Part shown: positions 9,220 to 21,261 of the stretch, piece by piece
How positions within the stretch are numbered: position 1 is the first letter of the stretch
Layout: the number at the start of each line of letters is the position of its first letter
DNA from: Thermomonas sp.
GTDB lineage: Bacteria > Pseudomonadota > Gammaproteobacteria > Xanthomonadales > Xanthomonadaceae
Direction: 5' to 3'
Length of the DNA stretch: 64,000 nt
Assembly (NCBI GenBank): GCA_020692565.1
Contig: JAIMKJ010000003.1
Span: forward strand, 106,749 to 170,748
The notes under the pieces: model-generated
What the model saw: only the letters and a program-made list of their open reading frames with translations
Database searches by the model: none
What the model was told of the DNA's origin: nothing
Translations under genes and position numbers: made by a program

Positions 9220-10065
9220 TCAATAGCGGCCGGGAGGATCCGCGGCGAAACCGTTCGGGAACGCCTGCGGCTGGCCGGGACGATAGCGGTCGTAACGGCC
9301 GGGCCGCGGCATCACGCCCATCGCGACCAGATTCGGGATGTCGTCGTAACGCAGCTGCGCGACCTGCGCCGGGCTGCGCGAAGCACGGACGAAGTCGGTA
9401 CGGCTGACCGGCGACCATTCGCGCGCACCGTGGCCGGTACCCAGGCTCTGGCCGACGCCGCCGGCCGAATCCGCGACCGCTTCCGATGGCCGACGCGAAG
9501 CCTGCGGCGCCGCAGGCGCGGCCTTGCTCTCGGCACGGGCGACCGGGCCGCGATAGCGATCGTCGCGCTCGTAATCGCGGGCGATCGGCGCGGGCTCGTA
9601 ATAAGGCTTCGGCTGCACGCGTTCGCGGAACACCGCCACGCCGATCACGCCCACGTTGTCCGGACGGCCGGTGCGCGCGGCGTAGCTGTCCGGCAGGTCG
9701 GTGAAGTAGAACTGGGCCACGTCCTGCCAGGACTTGCGCCAGCCGGTGATCTCGGTGCTCTGCCACGGACCCAGCACGTAGCCGGTCTGGCCGGCGGCGG
9801 CGGTGTCGCCGCTGATCGCGTTCACGCCGTCCACCGACAGCACCACCAGCACGCGCTCGCCGGTGGTGTTGGTCATGCGCACGCTGTAGCGGTGGCCGGG
9901 GATGCCGGGCACCCAGTCCTGGCCGCGATGGCGATATTCGGGCAGGCGCTCGCCGGTATCGCGATTGATGATGTCGACATCGACCAGCGGTTGCGCCGAC
10001 AGCGGGCTGCAGGCGGTGGCGGCGATGAGGGCGGCGGACAGCAGCAGAACGGTAGGGCGCAACAT
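9220..10065 (-). CDS. Exported protein of unknown function
   Basis: A 281-residue protein with an N-terminal hydrophobic segment ending in ATACSPLSAQP, so either a lipoprotein (Cys at about 19) or cleaved after LSA. Residues 27-150 look like one beta-rich domain (PLVDVDIINRDTGERL at its start, then GYVLGPWQSTEITGWRKS). The rest is Arg/Tyr/Pro-rich and probably disordered, ending in AADPPGRY. I do not recognise a catalytic motif. The ATG at 10065 has GGAG 8-11 bases upstream. It is divergent from trpS with 150 bp between the starts. Confidence 0.8.
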   Translation of the reverse strand: MLRPTVLLLSAALIAATACSPLSAQPLVDVDIINRDTGERLPEYRHRGQDWVPGIPGHRYSVRMTNTTGERVLVVLSVDGVNAISGDTAAAGQTGYVLGPWQSTEITGWRKSWQDVAQFYFTDLPDSYAARTGRPDNVGVIGVAVFRERVQPKPYYEPAPIARDYERDDRYRGPVARAESKAAPAAPQASRRPSEAVADSAGGVGQSLGTGHGAREWSPVSRTDFVRASRSPAQVAQLRYDDIPNLVAMGVMPRPGRYDRYRPGQPQAFPNGFAADPPGRY

Positions 10066-10215
10066 GACAGGCTCCGTGGTGGTGGTCCGGTGTGGACACT
10101 GACCTTCAACGCGCCATCCCCGGGAACGGGGTTTCGCGCCGGCATCGCGATGCCTTCGCCGGATTCAGCCGCGGGTAAACTAGCCGGCCGTTTGCCAAGT
10201 ATTCCCCCCGCGCCC

Positions 10216-11544
10216 ATGACCGTCACCCGCATTCTCACCGGCATCACCACCTCGGGCACCCCGCACCTGGGCAACTACGTCGGCGCGATCCGCCCCACGG
10301 TGGCCGCCAGCCGCACCGCCGGCACCCAGAACTTCTACTTCCTGGCCGACCTGCATGCGCTCATCAAAGTGCAGGACCCCGCCAAGGTGCAGCGTTCGAC
10401 GCTGGAGATCGCCGCCAGCTGGCTGGCCTGCGGCCTGGAGCCGGACAACGACCGGGTGTGGTTCTATCGCCAGAGCGAGATCGTCGAGATCCCCGAACTG
10501 ACCTGGTTCCTCACCTGCGTCGCCGGCAAGGGCATCCTCAACCGCGCCCATGCCTACAAGGCCAGCGTCGACAGGAACCGCGCCGACGGCGAGGACGACG
10601 ACAACGGCATCACCGCCGGCCTGTTCATGTACCCGGTGCTGATGGCGGCCGATATCCTGGTGTTCAACGCGCACAAGGTGCCGGTCGGCCGCGACCAGAT
10701 CCAGCACATCGAGATGGCGCGCGATTTCGCGCAGCGCTTCAATCATCTGTACGGCGACCATCTGGTACTGCCCGAGGCGATGGTGGAGGAACACGTCGCC
10801 ACCCTGCCCGGCCTCGACGGCCGCAAGATGTCGAAGAGCTACGACAACACCATCCCGCTGTTCTGCACGCGCGAAGAACTGAAAAAACTGATCTTCTCGA
10901 TCGTCACCGATTCGCGCGCGCCGGGCGAAGCCAAGGACACCGAGGGCTCCGCGCTGTTCCAGCTCTACCAGGCCTTCGCCAGCGCCGAGGAAACCGCGGC
11001 GATGCGCGACGCCTTCGCGCAGGGCATCGGCTGGGGCGACGCCAAGCAGAAGTTGTTCGAACGCATCGACGCCGAACTCTCGCCGATGCGCGAGCGCTAC
11101 AACGCGCTGATGCAGGAGCCGCAGCGGATCGAAGCGATGCTGCGCGAAGGCGCCCGCGTCGCCCGCGAACGCCATGGCCTGCCGCTGATGCGACGACTGC
11201 GGGAAGCGGTGGGGTTGCGGGATTTGTCGAAGTTGGCCGACGCCGTCGCCGACGACAAACCTGTGAAGGAAAAGGCCGCGCTGCCCGTGTTCAAGCAGTA
11301 TCGTGAACGGGACGGCCGGTTCCACTTCAAGCTTGCCGACGCTGGAGGCCACCCGCTGGTGTGGAGCGATACCGGATTTGATGCGCCCAAGCTAGCCGGC
11401 GCTTGGATCGCGGCGGCGAAGATTCACGGCGGACGTGTGCTGGACCTTATCGACCGTACCGGCATCTGCTGGAGCGAAGGGCGCGAGGCTGATGTTCGCG
11501 AAGCCCTCGATGCGTTGCGGGACGCGGACGCGGCCAAACCTTGA
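10216..11544 (+). CDS. trpS: Tryptophanyl-tRNA synthetase with C-terminal extension
   Basis: Class I aminoacyl-tRNA synthetase charging tRNA-Trp, 442 residues. The HIGH-type motif is TPHLGNY near residue 15 and the KMSKS motif is at about residue 209 (GRKMSKSYDN). The usual bacterial enzyme has about 335 residues. Here roughly 90 extra residues follow, and the part starting FKQYRERDGRFHFKL and continuing to about residue 415 resembles a small YegP/DUF1508-like fold. The ATG at 10216 begins the first segment that looks like TrpS; upstream in-frame codons are a non-coding read-through. A possible -10 (TAAACT, 10176-10181) lies upstream. Long TrpS versions occur, as far as I recall, in related xanthomonads. 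Confidence 0.96.
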   Translation: MTVTRILTGITTSGTPHLGNYVGAIRPTVAASRTAGTQNFYFLADLHALIKVQDPAKVQRSTLEIAASWLACGLEPDNDRVWFYRQSEIVEIPELTWFLTCVAGKGILNRAHAYKASVDRNRADGEDDDNGITAGLFMYPVLMAADILVFNAHKVPVGRDQIQHIEMARDFAQRFNHLYGDHLVLPEAMVEEHVATLPGLDGRKMSKSYDNTIPLFCTREELKKLIFSIVTDSRAPGEAKDTEGSALFQLYQAFASAEETAAMRDAFAQGIGWGDAKQKLFERIDAELSPMRERYNALMQEPQRIEAMLREGARVARERHGLPLMRRLREAVGLRDLSKLADAVADDKPVKEKAALPVFKQYRERDGRFHFKLADAGGHPLVWSDTGFDAPKLAGAWIAAAKIHGGRVLDLIDRTGICWSEGREADVREALDALRDADAAKP

Positions 11545-11586
11545 GGCACCAGGCGATTCGCAATTACGGCAAGGATCCATGACGCC

Positions 11587-11606
11587 GTAGGAGCAGTGAC
11601 TCCCAA
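11587..11606 (+). repeat. Degenerate GTAG-type REP palindrome
   Basis: Starts GTAGGAGC and continues into a short imperfect stem (GGAG ... CTCC). It matches the head of GTAG REP elements known in Stenotrophomonas but has a weak palindrome. Confidence 0.4.
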
Positions 11607-11790
11607 CCGTCGTAATGATCGGCACCAAACTTCTTAAGTTTCCCAGCACCTTGGCTATGCATCCAGACCCGAAGGGCGACGCACATGGATGTGCGTCGTG
11701 TTCCGACCGAGCCAAGGATTGGCGAGTCGGAACATCCCGACCAGACTGGCTTGGCAGATGTGCTTCGTCGGGGAAGGCCCTTTTCTTTGG

Positions 11791-11890
11791 TTCGTTTCTT
11801 TGACTCGCGCCATGCGCTCGCCCCTTCGGGGCCGGCTTCGCCGTTCGGGCGCGCTTCGCGCACCTCGTGGGCCAGCAAAAGAAATGAACC
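11791..11890. repeat. Structured inverted repeat with internal hairpins
   Basis: The outer arms GGTTCGTTTCTTTG (near 11791) and the reverse complement of CAAAAGAAATGAACC (near 11875) pair with one mismatch and a one-base bulge. Between them lie two tight hairpins, GCCCCTTCGGGGC and GCGCGCTTCGCGC. I recall similar blocks (AAAGAAACGAACCAAAGAAA next to GC hairpins) as dispersed repeats in several proteobacteria. Function is unknown. Confidence 0.5.
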
Positions 11891-12209
11891 GGCCGCGCAG
11901 CGGACGAACGCTTTTGAATGATGAATGTGGCTGACGGAGAGTTCTGCTGCAGATCATCGCGACTTCCGTCGCTCCCACAAAAGCAGGTTGCCGGCTGCAC
12001 GCGAAGCGCGCCGATCCGCCCCTTCCCTTGCGCGCAGCGCGGGGGAGGCTGGGAGGGGGCGAAGCTGCGACCAAACTCAAATCGGCCAAAAAAAACCCCC
12101 TCCCCGACCCTCCCCTTCGCCGAAGGCGAAAGGGAGGTAGCAAAACAAGACAGGAACGCGAGACGCTGCTCTGGTCGGCATAGGCGCGTTGCGAGGAACG
12201 CTACAGCTC

Positions 12210-12247
12210 GGGGCTGAAGCCCCTCCTACAAAAGAAGCCCCTCCTAC
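12210..12247 (-). repeat. GTAG-type REP element with a partial second copy
   Basis: On the minus strand GTAGGAGGGGCTTCAGCCCC runs from 12229 to 12210, with a 6-bp perfect stem around a 2-base loop. A second half copy with the same GTAGGAGGGGCTTC head occupies 12247-12234. This is the head-and-hairpin layout of Stenotrophomonas/Xanthomonas GTAG repeats. No REP-associated transposase is in the window. Confidence 0.7.
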
Positions 12248-12268
12248 AAAAGCGGCTAAAATCGCCGG

Positions 12269-12586
12269 ATGAATTCTGCCGTCGAACTCAACCTAGCACT
12301 GATCCTGTTCCTGCCGTGGTTCCTGATCCTCGGCGTGCTGTACTGGGTCTATCCACGCCAGCCGCGCCACGCCGCGCGGGTGTTGTTCGATATCGCCGCG
12401 CTGGTGCTCTCGGTCGTGGCGTTCGTGTGGAGCATCCACTGGTCGCACGCCAATGCCGATCTGCGCTACGGCCGGATGTGGCCGCAGGTGCTGGCGACCG
12501 CGCTGGGCTACGGCGTTTGGCTGGGCGTGATGACGCTGGCGTTCTTCGTCCGCCGCGGCTGGCTGCGCCGCCGCGCGCAGGGCTGA
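12269..12586 (+). CDS. Small membrane protein, three helices, unknown
   Basis: A 105-residue protein with three hydrophobic helices at about residues 7-27, 40-57 and 72-93, ending in a basic tail (RRGWLRRRAQG). No enzyme motif is visible. It lies 54 bp upstream of the MoxR gene on the same strand, so it may be the first gene of that operon, but the gap is wider than between the other members. Confidence 0.75.
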   Translation: MNSAVELNLALILFLPWFLILGVLYWVYPRQPRHAARVLFDIAALVLSVVAFVWSIHWSHANADLRYGRMWPQVLATALGYGVWLGVMTLAFFVRRGWLRRRAQG

Positions 12587-12640
12587 CCGCTCCGCTGGCG
12601 CGGACTGCGCCGCGCTTTTTTCCTTCTTCGACCGAACCCG

Positions 12641-13783
12641 ATGACCGCATCCCTTTCCGATTCCGCCGCCCGCCTGCGCGAGGTGGTCCAGACCGCGACC
12701 CGCGGCATGATCGGCCGCGAACAGCTGGCCGAGTTGATCGTGCTGGCCGCGGTTGCGCAGGAGCACCTGCTGGTGATCGGGCCGCCGGGCACCGCGAAGA
12801 GCGCGATCGTGCGCCGGGTCGCGGGCGCGCTGGGCGGCCGGTATTTCGAATATCTGCTGGGCCGCTTCACCGAACCTTCGGAGCTGTTCGGGCCGGTGGA
12901 CCTGCGCAAACTGCGCGAGGGCGTGGTGGAAACCGACGTGACCGGGATGCTGCCGGAAGCCGACGTGGTGTTCCTGGACGAAGTGTTCCTGGGCTCGACC
13001 GCGGTGCTCAACACGCTGCTGGGCATTCTCAACGAGCGCCGCTTCCGACGCGGCCAGACCGTGCATCACTGTCCCCTGCGTGTCTGCGTGGGCGCTGCGA
13101 ATGCGCTGCCCGACGATGAATCGCTGGCCGCGTTCGCGGACCGCTTCCTGCTGCACCTGTTCGTGGAGCCGGTGCCGGACAACCAGCTCGAAGCGCTGCT
13201 GGCCGGCGGTTGGCAGAGCGAGCGCATGGCGACCACCCATTGCGCCGACCTCGCCCAGTTGGGTGCGCTCTGCGATGCGGTCGCCACGGTCGAGATGGAC
13301 GACGCGCGCGGCGCGCTGGCCGGCGCGGTGCGCCAGCTGCGCGCGGCGGGCCTGGGGCTGTCCGACCGCCGCATCGTCAAGGCGCAGCGGCTGGTGGCCG
13401 CGGCGACGGTGCTGGCCGGCCGCCTGCGCGCGACCGAAGCCGATCTGTGGCCGCTGTTCTATGTGATGCCGACCCAGCAAAGTCAGCTGAGCGCGCGCGA
13501 AGTGCTGCGCGACCGGCTCGCCTCCGCCGCCAACCCGACCCTGCATGCGGCGGTGGAGCAGGCCGCGCTGCAACCGATGTCGCGGGTGGCGCGATTGATC
13601 GAAGCCGCCCGGAGCTGTCTGGACGGCGGCGACGACGGCGCAGCATCGCCCACGCCGGTGCAGGCCACGCTGGCCGAAGCGCTGCTGCGCGAGATCGACG
13701 CCAACTTCGCCGCCGATGCGCTGCCGGAAGCCCTGGCCGAACAGCGCGCGCGCCTGGTCGCCGCGGTGTCGGCCGCGACCTGA
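12641..13783 (+). CDS. MoxR-family AAA+ ATPase of a ternary (bpX) system
   Basis: AAA+ ATPase of the MoxR/RavA group, 380 residues. Walker A is GPPGTAKS at about residue 47 and Walker B is VVFLDEVF near 109; the sensor-1 region follows (ADRFLLHLFVE). MoxR proteins are thought to work as hexameric remodelling factors together with vWA-domain partners. The next genes encode a small protein, a vWA plus propeller protein and a large helical-repeat/propeller protein, the composition of the MoxR-vWA-beta-propeller ternary systems proposed from comparative genomics. It is closer to RavA in the ATPase core than to classical MoxR. Substrate unknown. Confidence 0.92.
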   Translation: MTASLSDSAARLREVVQTATRGMIGREQLAELIVLAAVAQEHLLVIGPPGTAKSAIVRRVAGALGGRYFEYLLGRFTEPSELFGPVDLRKLREGVVETDVTGMLPEADVVFLDEVFLGSTAVLNTLLGILNERRFRRGQTVHHCPLRVCVGAANALPDDESLAAFADRFLLHLFVEPVPDNQLEALLAGGWQSERMATTHCADLAQLGALCDAVATVEMDDARGALAGAVRQLRAAGLGLSDRRIVKAQRLVAAATVLAGRLRATEADLWPLFYVMPTQQSQLSAREVLRDRLASAANPTLHAAVEQAALQPMSRVARLIEAARSCLDGGDDGAASPTPVQATLAEALLREIDANFAADALPEALAEQRARLVAAVSAAT

Positions 13784-13800
13784 GCAGCGACGCGATCGCG

Positions 13801-14244
13801 ATGCACGGGTCGATGTCCTGGTCGATGCCCTGGCGCTGGCGCGCCGAAACCGGCGTGCCCGCCGCGATGGGCGTGGTCGGCCACGGCGAGGTCGCGCGCG
13901 CGCTGCACGCGAAGGCGGTCGCGGCCACGCACGCCGACGCCGCGCCGCCGTGGCAGATCACCGCGCATCAGGATCTGCTGGTACTGACCGGCAAGGCCGA
14001 CACCCTGCCCTGGGTCGATGGTGCCCGCTACATCGCGCCGCGCCCCGAAGCGCCGACGCTGTGGCTGCCGACGCTGGCGCGCCCGGACATCGCGCTGGAT
14101 CTGCTGGCCGCGGCCATCGCCCGCAGGCATCCGCAGCGGCCGATGCTGCTGTGGCCGCAGCCGGCGCAACTGGTCCCGCTGCACCGCGCGTTACCCGCGG
14201 ATGCGGCGGTACTGGCGCGGATCACCGCGCACTGGGCGTCGTGA
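13801..14244 (+). CDS. Small bpX-type protein of the MoxR-vWA system
   Basis: A 147-residue soluble protein between the MoxR gene (17 bp upstream) and the vWA gene (TGATG overlap of one base). Visible features are a Trp-rich start (SWSMPWRWRAET), HGEVARALHAKAV and a later helical part with LWLPTLARPDIALDLLAAA. There is no catalytic motif. By size and position it fits the small bpX5-like components named for these systems, but the assignment is from memory of the family layout. The start is uncertain: ATG codons at 13801, 13813 and 13825 are all possible and none has a good ribosome binding site, so coupling to the upstream stop is likely. Confidence 0.75.
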   Translation: MHGSMSWSMPWRWRAETGVPAAMGVVGHGEVARALHAKAVAATHADAAPPWQITAHQDLLVLTGKADTLPWVDGARYIAPRPEAPTLWLPTLARPDIALDLLAAAIARRHPQRPMLLWPQPAQLVPLHRALPADAAVLARITAHWAS

Positions 14245-16167
14245 TGACGACGTCCCACACGCCCCCGCCCTTGCCGTTACCTGCGCCCGAAGGCCACACG
14301 CCCGCAGTGGCGAAAACCGCGCCGCCGATCGAAATGCCGGCGGCGCTGCGGCCGTGGCAGCGCTGGCTGACATGGCTGTCGCCGGAGCAGATCCTGGCGA
14401 CCGGCGATCTGCTGCAGCGCCTGCAAGCGGCGCTGGGCGCGTTTCGCGGGCCGCAGCAGCGCGGCGAACACGAACCCAACGGCATCGACGAACTGCGCCG
14501 GCGCGGGCCGTATCACCGGCTGCTGCTGAGCGAATGGGCGCTGGCCGACGCGGCGCCGGACGAATTCCTGCGTCGCGCGAGCAGCGGCGAGCATCTGTTC
14601 CTGTCGCCACGCCGCGAAACCCGCAAGGCCGACGCGCGGATCGTCGCGGTGTTCGACGCCGGCCCGGCGCAGTTGGGCGCACCGCGTCTGGCGCAGATCG
14701 CGCTGTGGATCCTGCTGGCGCGCCGCGCGGAGGAAGCCGGTCTCTCGTTCGGCTGGGGCACGAGCGCCGAACCGGGCGTTCTGCACGCCGCCGACAGCCC
14801 GCAGGCGCTCAAGGATTTCCTCGCCCGGCGCACACTGGCGCATGCCGGCACCAAAGCCGCCGATGCCTGGCGCACGGCCCTGGCCGCCGACCGCCGCGCG
14901 CCGGGCGAATGCTGGCGCATCGGTGCCGCCACGGAAGCGGCAGACGCGGATCATGCCTCCGCGAATGATCCCCGAACGTTCACGCATCGCGTCGACATCC
15001 GCCGCGAGTGGCTGGGTGCGCTTGCGGTGCGCATCGCCGGGCCGGGCGGGCGGCGCGATGTCGCACTGCCGCTGCCGCCGACGGGCGCGGCGGCGAAACT
15101 GCTGCGCGGGCATTTCGCGTTCGAAGTGGTGACCGCGCCCGACCGCGACGCGGGCGCCGACAGGATGTCGCTGCGGCAGCCGCCGCTGATCGGCCCCGGC
15201 GGCCAGCGCATCGCGGTGCCGCTGCTGGACGAAAACGTCGCCCTGATCTACACGCTCCCGCAGCGCGAGGGTCAGGCACAGACCGCGACCCGCTCGATGC
15301 GCTGGGCCAACGGCCGCGACCTGCTGTGCGCGGCGCTGAGCCAGAAACACTTCGGCGGCATCATCGCCGACCCCGACCACCTCCATTTCTGGCAGCTCGA
15401 TGGTTTCCGCACGCGGCCGAGGCCGCCGAACGAGGCATTCCAGACCCCGCCCGGGCAGGCGCACTGGCTGCCGTGCGTCTGGCTCAACAGCGGCCGCAAA
15501 CCACACCATCTCTATGTACTGGATCATGCCGGGCATCTGCTGCGCTGGCGCGGCAATCATGGCCACCACGTGGTGGAATCGCACGAGTCTTTCGACCACG
15601 ACGTGATCGCGATCGCGCGCGCCGACGCCGAGCGGCTGATCTTCCTGCGCTGTCGGCCACGGACCGTCGAACTGGTGCTGCACCATCGCCTGACCGACGA
15701 CATTGGCCGGGTATTGGCTCACTCGCCGATCGCGCGCAAACCGGCGCGGGCCTTCCTCAAGGGCCAAGCCATCCGCAATGGCTGGTGCGGCGCGTGGTGC
15801 ATGCCCGATCCCGGCGCGGACACTTCCAAGGGTGGCTCCTGGTCGATCTTCGAAATTCGCAGCGACAGCGGCGTGAGCGCGCAGCGCCAGGTGATGGTGG
15901 TCGCGAACTGGCGGGTCTGCGGCCTGGCGAGGATGCCGGACAGGCATGAATACGGCCTGGTGGCGCTGTCGCCGGACCGCAGCCGGATCGCGCTGATCGC
16001 ACCGTCCGGCCAAGAGACGCTGTACGCCGCCGGCGAACCGATTTCCACCGTCAGCGTCGGCAGCGATTGCGATGTGATCGCGCTCATCACCGAGCGTCGG
16101 CGCCTGGTCACGCTGTCGCCCGGCGGGCAGGCGCCGCTGCGCTGGGACAGCAATGGTGAGGCGATCG

Positions 16168-16178
<11 letters not shown>
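14244..16178 (+). CDS. vWA domain plus beta-propeller protein
   Basis: A 644-residue protein. The N-terminal 65 residues are Pro-rich and helical. Residues about 85-200 have a von Willebrand A-like order (ELRRRGPYHRLLLSEW, then IVAVFDAGPAQLG where a MIDAS would be, then a helix). The MIDAS is degenerate: D-A-G-P-A in place of DxSxS. From about residue 330 to the end, repeated beta-strand segments (DHLHFWQLDGF, HHLYVLDHAGHLLRWRG, YGLVALSPDRSRIALIAPSG) look like propeller blades. It overlaps the upstream gene by one base and the downstream gene by 11. I infer that it links the MoxR ATPase to targets, as vWA partners do. No signal peptide or membrane segment. Confidence 0.82.
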
Positions 16179-18954
<2,776 letters not shown>

Positions 18955-18972
18955 GCGTCCCCGGCAGACGAC

Positions 18973-19353
18973 TCACCACGCATTCGGCGCAGCGCCGCGC
19001 GCCGGGTGTTTCATCCGCACCACGCAGAAACGCTGGCCGGTGGGGGCTTCCATCACGCACCAGGTGTGGACGTAGTCCACGCGCTTCGCGCCGAGGGCTT
19101 CGAGGCGTGCGACTTCCGCTTCGATGTCGTCGGTCTCGATGTCCAAATGCACGCGCGACGGATGTTCGACCTTCTGCACTTCGATATGCAGGTCGCCGGG
19201 GGCGGCGTCGAGTTTGGCGTAGGTCGCGGACTCCTCCGGCGACAGCTCGCCGATGGGCAGGCCGAGGGCGCCGCTCCAGAAGCGCGCGGCGGCGTCGAGG
19301 TCGTCGGTCCGGCAGTCGATGATGAATCCGGCGAGGCGGCTGCGGTGGGTCAT
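18973..19353 (-). CDS. VOC (glyoxalase/bleomycin-resistance fold) protein
   Basis: A 126-residue protein of the vicinal oxygen chelate superfamily. It opens with LAGFIIDCRTDDLDAAARFW and GALGLPIGEL, the usual first beta-alpha-beta module. VHLDIETDDIEAEVARLEALGA follows and the chain ends with a metal-site-like strand pair (EAPTGQRFCVVRM). Substrate cannot be told. It converges with the bpX6-like gene with 18 bp between the stops. Confidence 0.88.
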   Translation of the reverse strand: MTHRSRLAGFIIDCRTDDLDAAARFWSGALGLPIGELSPEESATYAKLDAAPGDLHIEVQKVEHPSRVHLDIETDDIEAEVARLEALGAKRVDYVHTWCVMEAPTGQRFCVVRMKHPARGAAPNAW

Positions 19354-19435
19354 GCGCGTGACTCCGGTGTCTGCGACGGGGATCAGGACGGAGATGCTGT
19401 GCGTGCGCGAGGGCCGGGAACGCTTCGCGCCGCGC

Positions 19436-19720
19436 TCAGCGGCTGCGCCTGCGCGAGGGCGCCCGCTTCGTCGCGTCGATCCGCGCTTCTTCTTCCAGTT
19501 TGCGCTGCAGCGCCTGCTCGCGCTCCAGCTGTTCGATCAGGCGCCGGTGCAGCGCCTGCACGACCAGCGACTGGTAGATCGGATGGATGCCGCCGTGGCC
19601 CAGGGCGGCCCACAACACCTCCTTGTCGACACTGTCGGCGAACACGGTCACGCGCTCGAAGTCGGTCAGCTCCGGCGTTTTCTTCGCGCCGATGACGGCG
19701 ACGAACTCGCTGTAATCCAT
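19436..19720 (-). CDS. Small hypothetical protein with coiled-coil tail
   Basis: A 94-residue protein. The first 60 residues are a compact helical segment (TPELTDFERVTVFADSVDK). The C-terminal third is a charged helix (RRLIEQLEREQALQRKLEEE) likely to form a coiled coil, and it ends in a basic tail (RAPSRRRSR). I do not recognise the family. It stands alone, downstream of the carboxypeptidase gene with a hairpin between them. Confidence 0.65.
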   Translation of the reverse strand: MDYSEFVAVIGAKKTPELTDFERVTVFADSVDKEVLWAALGHGGIHPIYQSLVVQALHRRLIEQLEREQALQRKLEEEARIDATKRAPSRRRSR

Positions 19721-19750
19721 GCGTTTCTCCCCTGGAGGGCGGTCGCGCCC

Positions 19751-19772
19751 CGCCTCGTGGTGCAGCGAGGCG
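19751..19772 (-). terminator. Hairpin downstream of the carboxypeptidase gene
   Basis: CGCCTCG and CGAGGCG form a perfect 7-bp stem with an 8-base loop, flanked by a longer partly paired outer region (GGTCG ... CGACC). It lies 80 bp past the stop at 19852 and has no T-run. Confidence 0.45.
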
Positions 19773-19851
19773 CGATCACGACCGGATCAAACATCAGGAC
19801 ACACTTCTGGGAACAAGCGCTTCAGGACAGGGCGCTTCAGAACAGCACGCT

Positions 19852-21081
19852 TCAGACCGAATCCCACCACATCAGGAAATCGTGCCACAGGCGCTTGAAG
19901 AACCCGGCTTCGGCCACGCCTTCCACCGCGACCAGCGGCGCTTCCATCACGATCTTGCCGTCCAGCATCACCCGCACGGTGCCGATCTTATGCCCGGCCT
20001 TGATCGGCGCGACCAGGGTCTTGGGCACGTCCATCAGCGGCTTGAGTTCGCTGTAGCGGCCGCGCGGCGTGCTTACCAGCAGCGGCTGGTCCAACCCCAG
20101 CTTGACCACATCGGTGGTGCCCTTCCACACCTTGTGACTGGCGACGACGGCATCGGCCTGGTACAGACGGTGGGTTTCGTAGAAGCGGAAACCCCAGTTC
20201 AGCAGGGCCAGCGAATCGACTGCACGCTCTTCCTCGCTCTTGGCGTGCAGGATCACGCTGATCAGGCGCTGGTCGCCGCGCTTGGCCGAGGACAGCAGGC
20301 AATAGCCGGCACCGGAGTGGTGGCCGGTCTTGATGCCGTCCACCGAATCGTCGCGCCACAGCAGCAGATTGCGGTTGCGCTGGGTGATCGGGCCGACGGT
20401 GAATTCGCGGATCTTGTTGAAGGCGTACTGGCCGGGGAAATCGCGGATCAGCGCGCGGCCGAGCATGGCCAGATCGCGGGCGGTGGAGTAATGGCCCTCG
20501 GCCGACAGGCCGGTGGCGTTGACGAAATGGGTATTGGTCAGGCCCAGGCGCTTGGCGTAATCGTTCATCAGGGTGGCGAAGGCGGCTTCGCTGCCCGCGA
20601 TATGCTCGGCCAGGGCGATCGCGGCATCGTTGCCGGACTGGATGACCATGCCCATTTCCATCTGCTCCAGCGATGCGGTCTTGTTGACCTCGAATCCGCT
20701 GTAGCTGCCGTCGGTGCCGGCGCCGCCGGTGCGCCAGGCGTTCTCGCTCATCATCACCTTGTCGGTGGACTTGATCCGCTTGGCCTTCAGCTCCGCGGCG
20801 ATCACGTACGAGGTCATGACCTTGGTGATGCTGGCCGGTTCCAGGCGCAGGTCGATATTCTCGCCGGCCAGCACCTTGCCGGTGGCGTCGTCCATCACCA
20901 GCCAGGCTTTGGCGGCGGCCGGCTTGGGCGCATCGGGAATGGTCAGCGGCGGCGGCGCGGGATTCGCGGGCGCGGGTGGGGCGGCCGGCGTCTGCGCCAG
21001 CACCAGACCCGTCAATACCGCGCACGCGGCGCCCAACCACACGCGTACCGCCCCCTGTCGCAACGCACCCAACGTCTTCAT
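19852..21081 (-). CDS. D-alanyl-D-alanine carboxypeptidase (PBP5/6 family)
   Basis: A 409-residue serine D,D-carboxypeptidase (family S11) that trims the terminal D-Ala of peptidoglycan stem peptides. A signal peptide (VWLGAACAVLTGLVLAQ) is followed by a Pro/Ala linker. Active-site motifs: SITK (SxxK) near residue 84, SGN in VIQSGNDAA, and KTG in DGIKTGHHSG. The C-terminal beta domain is present and the last residues (FFKRLWHDFLMWWDSV) form an amphipathic membrane anchor, as in DacA/DacC. Start at the ATG at 21081, which gives a clean signal peptide; earlier in-frame codons do not. Downstream of mltB and rlpA on the same strand, in a cell-wall block. Confidence 0.95.
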   Translation of the reverse strand: MKTLGALRQGAVRVWLGAACAVLTGLVLAQTPAAPPAPANPAPPPLTIPDAPKPAAAKAWLVMDDATGKVLAGENIDLRLEPASITKVMTSYVIAAELKAKRIKSTDKVMMSENAWRTGGAGTDGSYSGFEVNKTASLEQMEMGMVIQSGNDAAIALAEHIAGSEAAFATLMNDYAKRLGLTNTHFVNATGLSAEGHYSTARDLAMLGRALIRDFPGQYAFNKIREFTVGPITQRNRNLLLWRDDSVDGIKTGHHSGAGYCLLSSAKRGDQRLISVILHAKSEEERAVDSLALLNWGFRFYETHRLYQADAVVASHKVWKGTTDVVKLGLDQPLLVSTPRGRYSELKPLMDVPKTLVAPIKAGHKIGTVRVMLDGKIVMEAPLVAVEGVAEAGFFKRLWHDFLMWWDSV

Positions 21082-21261
21082 TGAAACCTGTACTCCGGGA
21101 AAAACGGCCGCGCGGCCGTCGAAAGAACAAACGATTGAAAGACCACCAGCCACGCATCTTGAAGCAAGCGGCGAAAGATTCCGATAAGCGGGCCACGGTT
21201 CCGGCGAATCGCCGCGAACCGCGCCGTCAGCCGCGATACGGACGCGTGTATCGACGCATGC

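Larger units (their letters stand above)
11545..12268. other. Gene-free spacer with nested palindromes
   Basis: No convincing gene lies here; the short frames are Arg/Pro-rich and change strand. What it holds is repeat-like DNA: a degenerate GTAG palindrome at 11587, a structured block at 11791-11890, a purine/pyrimidine mirror-like pair (GGGGGAGGCTGGGAGGGGGC near 12040 and CCCCCTCCCCGACCCTCCCC near 12097) that can pair into a long stem, and a GTAG-type palindrome with a half copy at 12210-12247. This is typical of xanthomonad intergenic repeat clusters. Confidence 0.75.

Noticed and set aside
9430..10215. Extended N-terminus for trpS
   Set aside because: The upstream part lies opposite the 9220-10065 gene and has no TrpS similarity; the enzyme starts at 10216.
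11655..12143. Short frames in the gap after trpS
   Set aside because: They run through hairpin repeats, are Arg/Pro-rich and overlap on both strands; no start site or family.
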